In this document: one piece after another, positions 8,014-17,318 of the stretch
How the letters are laid out: every line of letters begins with the position of its first letter
Position numbering within the stretch: position 1 is the first letter of the stretch
Assembly: GCA_965662885.1 (NCBI GenBank)
Contig: CBFIJI010000020.1
Location: 1 to 24,488 of the forward strand
DNA: 24,488 nucleotides
Reading direction: 5' to 3'
Source of the DNA: CBFIJI01 sp965662885
Lineage (GTDB): Bacteria; Bacteroidota; Bacteroidia; Flavobacteriales; Flavobacteriaceae
The notes under the pieces: generated by a model
Told to the model about the DNA's origin: nothing
Databases searched by the model: none
Seen by the model: only the letters and a program-made list of their open reading frames with translations
Position numbers and translations under genes: made by a program

Positions 8014-10344
8014 TTAGCATATTTTAAGCTTTGCAAAGCGCAATAATAAGTTTTTCACCCCTACCCCTTTAAAATTGATGGCAGCTTTTCGATCATTTCC
8101 ACTCCCTTCAATAGTAATTACTTCTCCACGACCAAAACGACTATGTTCTACCTGCGTTCCCGGAGAAAGTGCAATTTCGCTTGCATTTGAAGGCGCAGCT
8201 TCTGAATGGTTTGCTGATACTTTTCGCAGTTTTTGTAATTGTCGGGGGGTTGGACTGGAAATACTACTTTCTTTTTTAGGTGAAGCTTGTGGTTTTCTTT
8301 TTACTGGAGTTGGGTCGCCAAAAATTGAATTATTTATTAATGGTTTAAATACATACTCCTCCTTTGGTGCTATAACATTGAGATACTGACTGTCGATTTC
8401 TTCAATAAACCGACTAGGCTCCGCATCAATTAATTTACCCCAACGATAGCGCGATTGGGTATAGGTTAGAAATGCACGTTCCTCAGCACGGGTAAGAGCC
8501 ACATAAAACAAACGACGTTCTTCTTCCAATTCTGTCCGTGTATTCATACTCATCGCAGAAGGAAAAAGATCCTCCTCCATCCCAACAATATACACATAGG
8601 GAAATTCCAATCCTTTGGCCAAATGAATCGTCATTAAGGAAACACGATCGTCATCGGAATTTTGTTCATTGTCAAAATCAGTTGCCAAGGCAACATCTTC
8701 TAGAAACTCAGAGAGACTCCCTTTCGCATCGACAATTTCCTGTTGTCCTTCTGTAAAATCGCGAATACCGTTAAGTAATTCTTCAATATTTTCAATTCGT
8801 GCAACACCCTCCGGCGTAGCATCTTTCTTTAATTCTTGAACTAAACCTGCTTTTTTCGTAACTAGATCCGTTATTTCAAAAGCATTTAACTGTTCATTTT
8901 CAATTTGAAATCGTTGAATTAAATTGGTGAAACCTTCAAGTTTGGTAAGTGTACCCGCATTGACAGGTACACCAAGTTCACGTGCCTTCAAAACGGTTTC
9001 AAAAAGAGATAAAGAATGGGCTTTGGAAGCAATAACGAGTTTGTCCATGGTCGTTTGTCCAATGCCTCGTGCAGGATAATTAATGATGCGTTTTAAACTT
9101 TCTTCATCTTTTGGATTAACAATTAAACGTAAATACGACAGTACATCTTTGATTTCTTTCCTCTGATAAAATGATAATCCTCCATAAATTCGATAAGGAA
9201 TATCACGTTTAAGCAGCGCATCCTCCATCGCTCTGGATTGTGCATTGGTTCGGTATAAAATGGCAAAATTGTTGTTTTTACGTTGCTCCTGCATTTTAAA
9301 TTCAAAAATACTTGCAGCAACATGACGGCCTTCTTCGGCATCAGAGGGTAAACGATTAACTTGAATTAAAGAACCTTCCGTATTTGATGTCCAAACGACT
9401 TTTTCAATTTTTGTTTTGTTATGCTTGATGATGGAATTTGCAGCATTAACAATGTTTTTTGTGGATCGATAGTTTTGTTCTAAACGATACAAAGCAACAT
9501 CTTGATAATCTTTTTGAAAATTTAAAATATTATTGATGTTTGCTCCACGAAAAGCATAAATACTTTGAGCATCATCCCCTACCACGCATATATTTTGATA
9601 CCGATCCGATAAGGCACGAACAATTAGATATTGAGAATGGTTAGTATCTTGATACTCATCCACCAAAATATACCGAAAGCGTTCTTGATATTTTGCCAAT
9701 ACATCGGGGAAACGATTAAGTAACTCATTGGTTCTTAAAAGTAAATCATCAAAATCCATTGCACCGGCTTTAAAACAACGATCAACGTATTCTTTGTAAA
9801 TTTCACCCATTTTTGGACGCTTTGACATGGCATCGGACTCTTGTAAATCATAATCATTAAAATAGGCTTTCACTGTAATCAGGCTATTTTTAAATGCTGA
9901 AATACGACTTCGAATTTGCTTGTATTTATAAATGTCTTTATCCAAACCCATTTCCTTAATGATGGAAGCGATTAATCGATCCGAATCTTGGGTGTCATAA
10001 ATACTAAAATTGGAGGGAAAACCAAGTTTATCCCCTTCTTGTCTGAGGATACGTGCAAAAACGGAATGGAAAGTACCCATCCATAAGTTTTTGGCTTCAC
10101 TCTCCCCGACCAAACTCCCAATCCGACTTTTCATTTCACGTGCGGCCTTATTGGTAAAGGTCAAGGCCAAAATGGAAAAAGAATCCACTCCTTGCTGCAT
10201 TAGATGAGCAATTCTGTAGGTTAAAACCCGTGTTTTCCCAGATCCAGCTCCAGCAATGACAATGAGGGGACCGTCTTTGTGCAATACAGGGCCACTTTGT
10301 GCCTCATTCAATTCCGATAAATAAGTGTTTTGGGATGATTCCAT
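8014..10344 (-). CDS. uvrD: UvrD/PcrA-type superfamily 1 DNA helicase
   Basis: This 776-residue protein is a 3'-5' superfamily 1A helicase of DNA repair and replication-fork maintenance. The Q-motif region LNEAQ (12-16) is followed by Walker A GAGSGKT (32-38), LTFTNKAAREM (motif Ia), VDEYQDTN (motif II), GDDAQSIYAFRGA (motif III), LEQNYRS (motif IV), VSLMTIHLAKGLEFPYV (motif V) and VALTRAEE (motif VI). The C-terminus VEHSRFGRGEVITIEG... is the Tudor-like tail that binds RNA polymerase in PcrA. Length is normal for a PcrA/UvrD-like enzyme. A promoter box TATTTTTG lies 7 bases upstream of the ATG. It is divergent from the M20 amidohydrolase and followed by the YciO-like gene. Confidence 0.93.
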   Translation of the reverse strand: MESSQNTYLSELNEAQSGPVLHKDGPLIVIAGAGSGKTRVLTYRIAHLMQQGVDSFSILALTFTNKAAREMKSRIGSLVGESEAKNLWMGTFHSVFARILRQEGDKLGFPSNFSIYDTQDSDRLIASIIKEMGLDKDIYKYKQIRSRISAFKNSLITVKAYFNDYDLQESDAMSKRPKMGEIYKEYVDRCFKAGAMDFDDLLLRTNELLNRFPDVLAKYQERFRYILVDEYQDTNHSQYLIVRALSDRYQNICVVGDDAQSIYAFRGANINNILNFQKDYQDVALYRLEQNYRSTKNIVNAANSIIKHNKTKIEKVVWTSNTEGSLIQVNRLPSDAEEGRHVAASIFEFKMQEQRKNNNFAILYRTNAQSRAMEDALLKRDIPYRIYGGLSFYQRKEIKDVLSYLRLIVNPKDEESLKRIINYPARGIGQTTMDKLVIASKAHSLSLFETVLKARELGVPVNAGTLTKLEGFTNLIQRFQIENEQLNAFEITDLVTKKAGLVQELKKDATPEGVARIENIEELLNGIRDFTEGQQEIVDAKGSLSEFLEDVALATDFDNEQNSDDDRVSLMTIHLAKGLEFPYVYIVGMEEDLFPSAMSMNTRTELEEERRLFYVALTRAEERAFLTYTQSRYRWGKLIDAEPSRFIEEIDSQYLNVIAPKEEYVFKPLINNSIFGDPTPVKRKPQASPKKESSISSPTPRQLQKLRKVSANHSEAAPSNASEIALSPGTQVEHSRFGRGEVITIEGSGNDRKAAINFKGVGVKNLLLRFAKLKIC

Positions 10345-10351
10345 AGATGTC

Positions 10352-10359
10352 CAAAAATA
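10352..10359 (-). promoter_or_regulatory. Promoter -7 box of the helicase gene
   Basis: On the minus strand TATTTTTG matches TAnnTTTG exactly. It ends 7 bases before the ATG at 10344, so the transcript would start at or within a few bases of the start codon. I see no TTG at the right distance upstream, so the -33 element is missing or weak. Confidence 0.45.
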
Positions 10360-10430
10360 ATTAAATAATGATTTTTAATTAAATCTGTGCCAATTACTTA
10401 TAAACAACTATATTTATTTTAAATAAAAAT

Positions 10431-11711
10431 ATGATGAAACAAGCTATCACCTTATTATTGCTCTTCATATGTACTTCTTTTCATATGCTAACGGCGCAAA
10501 TCCAAGAAAAAGAATTTTCCAAAATAGAAGCCAAAGTGGTTGAATGGAGACACCACATTCATCAAAATCCAGAACTATCCAATCGAGAATACAATACTTC
10601 AAAATATGTAGCTGAACACCTTAGAAGTCTCGGGATTGAAGTACAAACAGGTGTAGCCCATACGGGAGTTGTTGGAATTTTAAAAGGAAAACGCCCTGGA
10701 AAAGTTGTTGGCCTTCGAGCTGATATGGATGCTTTACCCGTTACTGAAAATAACGATCTACCATACAGATCAAAAGTAACCAGTACATTTAATGGTCAAG
10801 ATACAGGAGTTATGCACGCCTGTGGTCACGATACCCACGTGGCAATTTTAATGGGGGTTGCAGAATTACTTGCTAAAAATAATGACTTTGCAGGAACGGT
10901 TAAATTTATTTTTCAACCCGCAGAAGAAGGACCACCACCAGGAGAAGAAGGGGGTGCCTTACTCATGGTCAAAGAGGGAGTATTAAAAAATCCAGATGTT
11001 GATGCCATTTTTGGACTTCATATCAGTTCAGGCTCACCCGTTGGAACATTAACGTACAAGCCTGGCGGAATGATGGCCGCTTCACAACGATTTGTTATTG
11101 ATGTTAAAGGGAAACAAGCACATGGTTCTACCCCATGGCAAAGTGTTGATCCAATTGTCGTTTCAGCACAAATCATCAATGGTCTTCAAACCATAGTGAG
11201 TAGAGAATTACAATTAACCAATGAAGCTGCTGTCATTAGCGTAGGTTCCATTCACTCTGGAATTCGTTTTAATATTATTCCTGAAAAGCTTCAAATGATC
11301 GGAACGATACGAACATTGGATTATGATATGAAAGCCTTAATTCGTAAACGCATGATGGAGATGGTTCCTGCTATTGCAAAAGCCCATCGTGCAGAAGCTA
11401 CAATAAACATTCAAGATGGGGCTGATATTACTTATAATCATCTCGGATTAACAAAACAGATGCTTCCCACTTTACAGCGTGTTGCTGGAACAGAAAATGT
11501 AGTGGAAATCAAAGCGATTACTGGTGCTGAAGATTTTTCTTATTTCCAATCGGAAATTCCTGGTTTTTTCTTCTTTTTAGGGGGTACTCCTAAAGACATG
11601 AAGATGAGCGATGCACCCTCCCATCACACACCTGATTTTTTTGTTGATGATGCAGGAATGCTTTTAGGAGTAAAAGCCATGTCACAACTCACTTTAGATT
11701 ATTTAAAGTAG
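10431..11711 (+). CDS. Secreted M20-family amidohydrolase (N-acyl-amino-acid hydrolase type)
   Basis: This 426-residue enzyme belongs to peptidase family M20 (hippurate hydrolase / N-acyl-L-amino acid amidohydrolase group), which cleaves the acyl group from N-acylated amino acids with two metal ions. A Sec signal peptide covers residues 1-22 and ends MLTA before Gln23, so it is exported. Motifs: LRADMDALP (95-103), MHACGHDTH (128-136) with Cys131 and His133 as metal ligands, QPAEEG (162-167) with the catalytic Glu, KGKQAHGSTPWQSVDP in the lid domain, and HHTPDFFVDD near the C-terminus with the last metal His. The true acyl substrate is unknown. Two ATG codons stand in tandem at 10431 and 10434 and either could be used. 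A weak box TATATTTA lies at 10409-10416. It converges on the patatin gene with an 11-base gap. Confidence 0.9.
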   Translation: MMKQAITLLLLFICTSFHMLTAQIQEKEFSKIEAKVVEWRHHIHQNPELSNREYNTSKYVAEHLRSLGIEVQTGVAHTGVVGILKGKRPGKVVGLRADMDALPVTENNDLPYRSKVTSTFNGQDTGVMHACGHDTHVAILMGVAELLAKNNDFAGTVKFIFQPAEEGPPPGEEGGALLMVKEGVLKNPDVDAIFGLHISSGSPVGTLTYKPGGMMAASQRFVIDVKGKQAHGSTPWQSVDPIVVSAQIINGLQTIVSRELQLTNEAAVISVGSIHSGIRFNIIPEKLQMIGTIRTLDYDMKALIRKRMMEMVPAIAKAHRAEATINIQDGADITYNHLGLTKQMLPTLQRVAGTENVVEIKAITGAEDFSYFQSEIPGFFFFLGGTPKDMKMSDAPSHHTPDFFVDDAGMLLGVKAMSQLTLDYLK

Positions 11712-11722
11712 TTACTCCCTTT

Positions 11723-12607
11723 TTATTCCGTGCTTTTTTTATGGGCAAAATCCCATCCCGATTGCCACCAATCGTTCATTTTAGCAGCGTTAAAAACGAG
11801 TGAATTGGTTGTTAAAACGGTAGGTGTATAATATAAATTTACCTTGGAATCCTTTTTTTCTGCGAGCAACTGACCTATTTTAACGTTATGGTTTTCAATA
11901 CGATCACCCATAAAACCAAAAATTGAACTTAAAGCGTCAAATGGATTCCTACTATGAACTCTATTTGTTTGCTGGTGTTCTGTAGCCAATACAATAGCAT
12001 CCACCTCCGTAGCACCCAAGGCAATTGCTTTTTCTATGGGGATAATACATCCTAAGCCTCCATCAGCATATTCACAATGATTTTTGGTCACCAAACTCAT
12101 AAAGGGAACATAGTTACATGAAATCCAAATCCAGTCGATATAATCTTCATAACTACAGGAACGAAGTGACTTATACTCCACTTTATTGGTCGATAAATTA
12201 GATACAGTAATGTAAATGTCTTTAGCAGAATCTTTAAGGGAATAAAACTCTTCCAGACTTATCTCACTTGCAATTAACTTTCTAAGATTATTACTCTCTC
12301 CAAAGGTTTTACGCCCTCTAACAAAGTTTTTTAATACATTAAAGTGATGAATTCCAATGGAAGCCACACCATTGGTTTCGCGAATATAAAAGGGACAATT
12401 ATCAAAAATATGCTCTTGACGAACAGCAGTAAAATTGCGCTTTACTTTTTGAATTTTATTTAATGCTAGATGTGTAATTAATAAACTACCCGTTGATGTT
12501 CCCAAAAAAAGATCGTACTCGTGTCCCTTTTCTTCTAAAAGGTATTGTGCAACCCCTCCGGCAAATGCACCTTTACTGCCACCACCTGAAATAACCAATG
12601 CCCTCAT
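11723..12607 (-). CDS. Patatin-like phospholipase
   Basis: This 294-residue protein has the patatin catalytic plan. The oxyanion loop is GGGSKGAFAGG (8-18), the nucleophile Ser38 lies in GTSTGS (36-41), and the dyad Asp182 lies in YADGG (180-184). Patatins hydrolyse acyl esters of phospholipids or other lipids. The loop has Lys where the classic motif has Arg (GGGxRG). I recall GGGSKG as frequent in Bacteroidota members. There is no signal peptide, so the protein probably acts in the cytoplasm or at the inner face of the membrane. The natural substrate is not known. It is divergent from recG across 80 bases of AT-rich sequence with only weak promoter-like boxes. Confidence 0.88.
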   Translation of the reverse strand: MRALVISGGGSKGAFAGGVAQYLLEEKGHEYDLFLGTSTGSLLITHLALNKIQKVKRNFTAVRQEHIFDNCPFYIRETNGVASIGIHHFNVLKNFVRGRKTFGESNNLRKLIASEISLEEFYSLKDSAKDIYITVSNLSTNKVEYKSLRSCSYEDYIDWIWISCNYVPFMSLVTKNHCEYADGGLGCIIPIEKAIALGATEVDAIVLATEHQQTNRVHSRNPFDALSSIFGFMGDRIENHNVKIGQLLAEKKDSKVNLYYTPTVLTTNSLVFNAAKMNDWWQSGWDFAHKKSTE

Positions 12608-12672
12608 TGTATTGAATTTTAAAAAGTAAAAATAAGAAGATTAAAGTTTTAGAAATCCTCAAATTAAAAAAT

Positions 12673-12680
12673 TAAATTCG
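12673..12680 (+). promoter_or_regulatory. Possible -7 box of recG
   Basis: TAAATTCG matches TAnnTTTG with one mismatch and ends 7 bases before the recG ATG, the same spacing as for the helicase gene at 10344. No clear TTG is seen 17-23 bases upstream. Confidence 0.3.
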
Positions 12681-12687
12681 TAGCGGT

Positions 12688-14787
12688 ATGGATCCACTTC
12701 AAACGTCTATTGAATATATCAAGGGAATCGGACCCAATCGGGCTGCATTACTCCGTGAAGAATTGAATATCAAAACCTTTCAAGATCTTCTTCACTTTTT
12801 TCCTCACCGTTATATAGATCGGAGCACTTTTTATCGTATTGGTGAATTACCACAAAACACTTCTGAAATACAAATTAAGGGACGCATTCGCTCCATCAAT
12901 TTTATAAAACAACAACGAGGTAAACGTATGGTTGCCACTTTTGAAGATGACACCGGAAGTATGGAATTGTTGTGGTTTCGAGGGCATCAATGGATTCGTG
13001 AAACGCTAAAAATAAATCAACCCTATGTTATTTTTGGGCGGTTAAATTGGTTTAAGGGGAAAGCCAGTATGCCCCATCCAGAAATGACCTTGGAATCCGA
13101 AAATGATAAAGGGATACAATATGCCCTGCAAGGAATTTATCGTTCCTCAGAAAAATTGACCAATAAAGGGATTACCCAAAAGAGCTTTCAAAATGTTATG
13201 AAAGAACTCTTAGGGACTAAAAGTGGATATGTACGGGAAACCTTACCTCAGTATTTATGTGAGCGTTTAAAACTAATTCCGAAAAAAACAGCCTTAATCC
13301 AAATTCATTTTCCTGAAAGTCAAAATTTACTCTCCCGTGCACAACTCCGTCTCAAATTTGAGGAGCTGTTTTATATTCAAATTCAATTACTCCTTAAAAA
13401 TCAACAACGAAAACAAAAAATAAAAGGACATATTTTTGAAAATGTAGGGGCTATTTTCACGACCTTCTTTAATAATAATTTACCCTTTGAATTGACAGAT
13501 GCTCAAAAACGTGTTATTCGAGAAATACGAACTGACTTAGGTTCAGGTCGACAAATGAATCGCTTATTACAGGGTGATGTTGGATCTGGAAAAACAATTG
13601 TAGCCCTTCTTTGTATGCTTATAGCTATTGATAACGGGTTTCAGTGTTGTTTAATGGCCCCTACTGAAATACTGGCACAACAACATTATAGATCATTAAA
13701 AGATGTGATTGGATTATTGGATGTGAGTTGTGAACTTTTGACTGGAAGTACTTCAAAAAAGGAACGAGTTGCTTTACATGAACGCTTATCAAATGGTTCT
13801 TTAAATATTTTAGTAGGTACCCATGCGGTATTGGAAGACAAAGTAATGTTTAACAATCTGGGTTTAGCTGTGATTGACGAACAACATCGTTTTGGGGTGG
13901 CACAGCGAGCAAAATTATGGGGAAAAAACGAACTTCCACCTCATATTTTAGTCATGACCGCAACTCCCATCCCAAGAACTCTTGCAATGAGCGTTTACGG
14001 TGATTTAGACAGCTCTGTGATTGACCAACTTCCGCCTGGAAGAAAATCGATCAAAACAGTCCACCGATATGACAACAACAGATTAAAAGTCTTTGGTTTT
14101 ATACGTGATCAAATTAAGTTGGGTCGTCAAGTCTATATTGTATATCCATTAATTCAAGAATCGGAAAAATTAGATTATAAAGATTTGATGGATGGTTATG
14201 AAAGTATCTCACGATCTTTTCCCCAACCAGAATACCAAATAAGTATCGTTCATGGCCAGATGAAATCAGAGGATAAAGCCTACGAAATGGAGCGCTTTAT
14301 TTCGGGTAAAACACAAATTATGGTAGCAACCACAGTCATTGAAGTAGGAGTCAATGTTCCCAACGCATCCGTTATGATTATTGAAAGTGCCGAGCGTTTT
14401 GGATTGTCACAATTGCATCAACTCCGAGGACGTGTTGGAAGAGGGTCAGATCAAAGTTTTTGTATTTTAATGAGTAGTCATAAACTTTCCGAAGATGCAA
14501 AAACACGAATGGAAACGATGGTTCGCAGCTCCGATGGTTTTGAAATCGCTGAAGTAGATTTGCGCTTACGTGGGCCAGGAAATCTTATGGGAACACAACA
14601 AAGTGGTCTTCTACAACTAAAAATAGCCGATGTTTTAAAAGATAATGTTCTCCTAAAAACCGCGCGAAGCTATGCGCAAGAAATTTTAAAAAAAGATCCT
14701 TTATTAGAAAATAAAGAAAATATAGAGATAAAAAAGACTTTGATGGCTATGCAGTTTCACAAAAATATTTGGAACTATATTAGTTAA
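12688..14787 (+). CDS. recG: ATP-dependent DNA helicase RecG
   Basis: This 699-residue protein is RecG, a superfamily 2 double-strand DNA translocase that regresses stalled replication forks and processes branched DNA. The N-terminal wedge domain starts with a helix-hairpin-helix-like IKGIGPNRAALL and contains the OB-fold (about 60-150). The motor domain carries Walker A GDVGSGKT (296-303), motif II as DEQHRFG (397-403) and TATPIPRTLAMS. The C-terminal motor half has the ATTVIEVGVNVPNAS segment, QLHQLRGRVGRG, and the conserved RecG closing region LRGPGNLMGTQQSG. Length is normal. It is followed after 57 bases by pheT on the same strand, but no strong terminator separates them, so read-through is possible. 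Confidence 0.97.
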   Translation: MDPLQTSIEYIKGIGPNRAALLREELNIKTFQDLLHFFPHRYIDRSTFYRIGELPQNTSEIQIKGRIRSINFIKQQRGKRMVATFEDDTGSMELLWFRGHQWIRETLKINQPYVIFGRLNWFKGKASMPHPEMTLESENDKGIQYALQGIYRSSEKLTNKGITQKSFQNVMKELLGTKSGYVRETLPQYLCERLKLIPKKTALIQIHFPESQNLLSRAQLRLKFEELFYIQIQLLLKNQQRKQKIKGHIFENVGAIFTTFFNNNLPFELTDAQKRVIREIRTDLGSGRQMNRLLQGDVGSGKTIVALLCMLIAIDNGFQCCLMAPTEILAQQHYRSLKDVIGLLDVSCELLTGSTSKKERVALHERLSNGSLNILVGTHAVLEDKVMFNNLGLAVIDEQHRFGVAQRAKLWGKNELPPHILVMTATPIPRTLAMSVYGDLDSSVIDQLPPGRKSIKTVHRYDNNRLKVFGFIRDQIKLGRQVYIVYPLIQESEKLDYKDLMDGYESISRSFPQPEYQISIVHGQMKSEDKAYEMERFISGKTQIMVATTVIEVGVNVPNASVMIIESAERFGLSQLHQLRGRVGRGSDQSFCILMSSHKLSEDAKTRMETMVRSSDGFEIAEVDLRLRGPGNLMGTQQSGLLQLKIADVLKDNVLLKTARSYAQEILKKDPLLENKENIEIKKTLMAMQFHKNIWNYIS

Positions 14788-14844
14788 AATAGGTGCCAAG
14801 AGATTAGTATATTAGCAATCGAATAATTTGAAAAATATTTCACA

Positions 14845-17256
14845 TTGAACATCTCATATAATTGGCTTCAGCAATTTATAAAATTTGATCTTCCAGTAGA
14901 GGAAGTTGCTGAAATTCTGACAGATTTAGGACTTGAAGTAGAGGGAACAACGCCCTATGAATCCGTTAAAGGAGGATTAAAAGGTGTTGTTGTTGGCGAA
15001 GTTTTGGAATGCAAACAACACCCCAACGCTGACCGACTAAAAGTGACTCAAGTAGCTCTTGGAGAGGGGATAAACGTTCAAATCGTTTGTGGAGCCCCCA
15101 ACGTTGCTAAAGGTCAAAAAGTACCTGTTGCCACGGTAGATACTGTTCTTTATGATAATGAGGGTGAAGCATTTAAAATTAAAAAAAGTAAAATTAGAGG
15201 GGAAGTCAGCCAAGGAATGATTTGTGCTGAAGATGAATTGGGTCTTGGAAATGACCATGATGGGATTATGGTTTTGGATGCTAGCTTAACTGTTGGTACT
15301 CCTTGTGCAACAGTATTTAAAATTGAAAAAGACACCGTTTTTGAAATAGGGCTAACGCCTAATCGTGCAGATGCTATGAGCCATTTTGGCGTAGCACGCG
15401 ACTTAAAAGCGGCATTGATTCAAAAAAAAATAGCCTTTGAATGGTTCACCCCTGAGGTGGGTTCTTTTAATGTTTCAAGCAACGTTCAAAACATTCCTAT
15501 TGAAGTTAACAACGGTTCACAAGCTCCTCTATATTTTGGGGTAACCATTACTAACTTAAGTATTAAACCCTCACCTGAATGGCTTCAAAATCGTTTAAAA
15601 GCGATTGGACTGACACCAAAAAACAATGTAGTTGACGCTACTAATTATGTGCTGCATGAACTTGGACAACCCCTTCATGCTTTTGACGCTGATAAAATTC
15701 ATGAAAAAATAATCGTTCAAAACCTTGATTCTGGTACGCCTTTTGTCACCCTCGATGGTGTAGAACGAAAACTCCATCAAGAAGACTTAGTCATTTGTGA
15801 TGCCAATGGTCCCCTATGTCTTGCAGGGATTTTTGGAGGTCTTAACTCTGGAGTTACTGAAAATACTAAAACCATATTTTTAGAAAGTGCTTATTTTGAT
15901 CCTGTTTCAATTCGGAAATCTGCAAAAAGACACGGACTAAACACGGATGCTTCCTTCCGTTTTGAACGGGGAATTGATCCTAAAATTGGGGTTTACGCAC
16001 TTAAGCGAGCTGCCAATTTAATTAAAGAGCTCTGTGATACTGACTATTGTAGTGATATTGAAGAAATTACAACCGCTCTTCCAGAAGAAGTGAGTTTTGT
16101 ACTGACCTATGATCAGTTAGAAAAAACTATTGGCCAAAAAATTCCACTTGAAGAACTCAATGCGATTTTAAAATCATTAGAAATAAATATCATTAACGCT
16201 ACAGAGGATGGCGTAGGTTTAACAATTCCTAGTTATCGTGTTGATGTTACCCGCCCTGCTGATGTTATTGAAGAAATTTTACGGGTCTATGGTTATAACA
16301 ATCTAGAACCTACCCAACTTAAATATGTTGCGCAACCCGATTATAACTGGAAAAGTAATGACCAATTAGAAAATGCTGTTGCTAATCGATTAACTGCTCA
16401 GGGGTTTTATGAAATGATGAATAATTCATTAGGATCACAAGACCACAATGAAGAACCATTCCATGAACCTGTTAAACTACTCAATCCTCTTGGACAGGAA
16501 CTCTCTCAAATGCGTCAAAGTTTAATTTACGGAGCTTTGGAGAGTGTTGCATTCAATATTAATCGGCAAAATAAAAACATCAAACTTTTTGAATTTGGAA
16601 ACATTTATGGAAAAAAGGGAGAAGCGTTTAAAGAAGAGAAGCGTCTGACCCTTGTGATTGTTGGGGATGTATTTAATGAACAATGGGATGTAAAACACAA
16701 TCCTGGACCATTCTTCTTTCTAAAAGGAATTGTAGAAGATTTAACAAAAAGTCTTGGGATCCCCTCAAAAATGTCCAAGCCTTCCAATAAAAAATGGCTA
16801 ACAGAAGGTCTTGAAATCCATTCTGCTAATAAATCCATAGGTTCCTTTGGTTGGGTTGCTAAGGAATTATGTAAAAAATTCTCCATTGATAAAGAGGTTT
16901 TTATCGCTGACTTAAATTGGCAAGTCCTTTGCAAACTGGCCTTTCAACAAAACATTCAGTTTGAAGAAGTCTCCAAATATCCTACCATGCGTCGTGACTT
17001 CGCTTTGTTACTTGACAATGGTGTCAGTTTTAAAGAAATTCAAGAAAAAGCATTTAGTCAAGAACGCAAAATTTTGAAATCGGTGGACTTATTTGACGTT
17101 TATGAAGGAAAAAATCTCGATGAAAATAAAAAATCATATGGCGTGAGTTTCTTGTTTCAAGACCCCTCAAAAACACTAACAGACAAACAGGTAGATAAAG
17201 TAATGTCTAAACTAAAAAATACTTTTGAAAGAATGTTTGATGCCCAATTACGATAA
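14845..17256 (+). CDS. pheT: Phenylalanine-tRNA ligase beta subunit
   Basis: This 803-residue protein is the beta subunit of phenylalanyl-tRNA synthetase, which recognises tRNA-Phe and edits mischarged tyrosine. It has the usual N-terminus NISYNWLQQFI, an EMAP-like tRNA-binding domain (about 40-150; KQHPNADRLKVTQV and IVCGAPNV), the B3/B4 editing domain (about 215-390; NVVDATNYVLHELGQPLHAFDADK), the B5 domain (about 405-475), the catalytic-like core and a C-terminal FDX-ACB anticodon-binding domain (about 710-803; SKYPTMRRDFALLL). Length is normal. The start is a TTG at 14845: the frame has a stop at 14824-14826, no ATG or GTG between, and the next in-frame ATG is over 120 codons inside. The alpha subunit gene (pheS) is not in the window, as is usual in Bacteroidota. 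Confidence 0.95.
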   Translation: MNISYNWLQQFIKFDLPVEEVAEILTDLGLEVEGTTPYESVKGGLKGVVVGEVLECKQHPNADRLKVTQVALGEGINVQIVCGAPNVAKGQKVPVATVDTVLYDNEGEAFKIKKSKIRGEVSQGMICAEDELGLGNDHDGIMVLDASLTVGTPCATVFKIEKDTVFEIGLTPNRADAMSHFGVARDLKAALIQKKIAFEWFTPEVGSFNVSSNVQNIPIEVNNGSQAPLYFGVTITNLSIKPSPEWLQNRLKAIGLTPKNNVVDATNYVLHELGQPLHAFDADKIHEKIIVQNLDSGTPFVTLDGVERKLHQEDLVICDANGPLCLAGIFGGLNSGVTENTKTIFLESAYFDPVSIRKSAKRHGLNTDASFRFERGIDPKIGVYALKRAANLIKELCDTDYCSDIEEITTALPEEVSFVLTYDQLEKTIGQKIPLEELNAILKSLEINIINATEDGVGLTIPSYRVDVTRPADVIEEILRVYGYNNLEPTQLKYVAQPDYNWKSNDQLENAVANRLTAQGFYEMMNNSLGSQDHNEEPFHEPVKLLNPLGQELSQMRQSLIYGALESVAFNINRQNKNIKLFEFGNIYGKKGEAFKEEKRLTLVIVGDVFNEQWDVKHNPGPFFFLKGIVEDLTKSLGIPSKMSKPSNKKWLTEGLEIHSANKSIGSFGWVAKELCKKFSIDKEVFIADLNWQVLCKLAFQQNIQFEEVSKYPTMRRDFALLLDNGVSFKEIQEKAFSQERKILKSVDLFDVYEGKNLDENKKSYGVSFLFQDPSKTLTDKQVDKVMSKLKNTFERMFDAQLR

Positions 17257-17278
17257 ATAATTTTTTTACCCTCATTGA

Positions 17279-17309
17279 TTGGTAAGCAGCTTATAAATTA
17301 TTATTTTTA
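17279..17309 (+). promoter_or_regulatory. Possible promoter after pheT
   Basis: TTG at 17279-17281 and TATTTTTA at 17302-17309 are 20 bases apart and fit TTG / TAnnTTTG with one mismatch in the last base. The box ends 9 bases before the ATG at 17319. It may start a unit with the membrane protein and the DUF2007 gene. Confidence 0.35.
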
Positions 17310-17318
17310 TAGAAAATA

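Noticed and set aside
8014..10344. Part of a RecBCD/AddAB-type repair or defence operon
   Set aside because: The protein has a complete UvrD/PcrA plan with a Tudor-like tail, no nuclease domain, and its neighbours are a YciO-like gene and an M20 hydrolase.
14788..14844. Promoter or attenuator before pheT
   Set aside because: TAATTTG at 14824-14830 is one base short of the -7 consensus and I see no hairpin pair or leader peptide rich in Phe.
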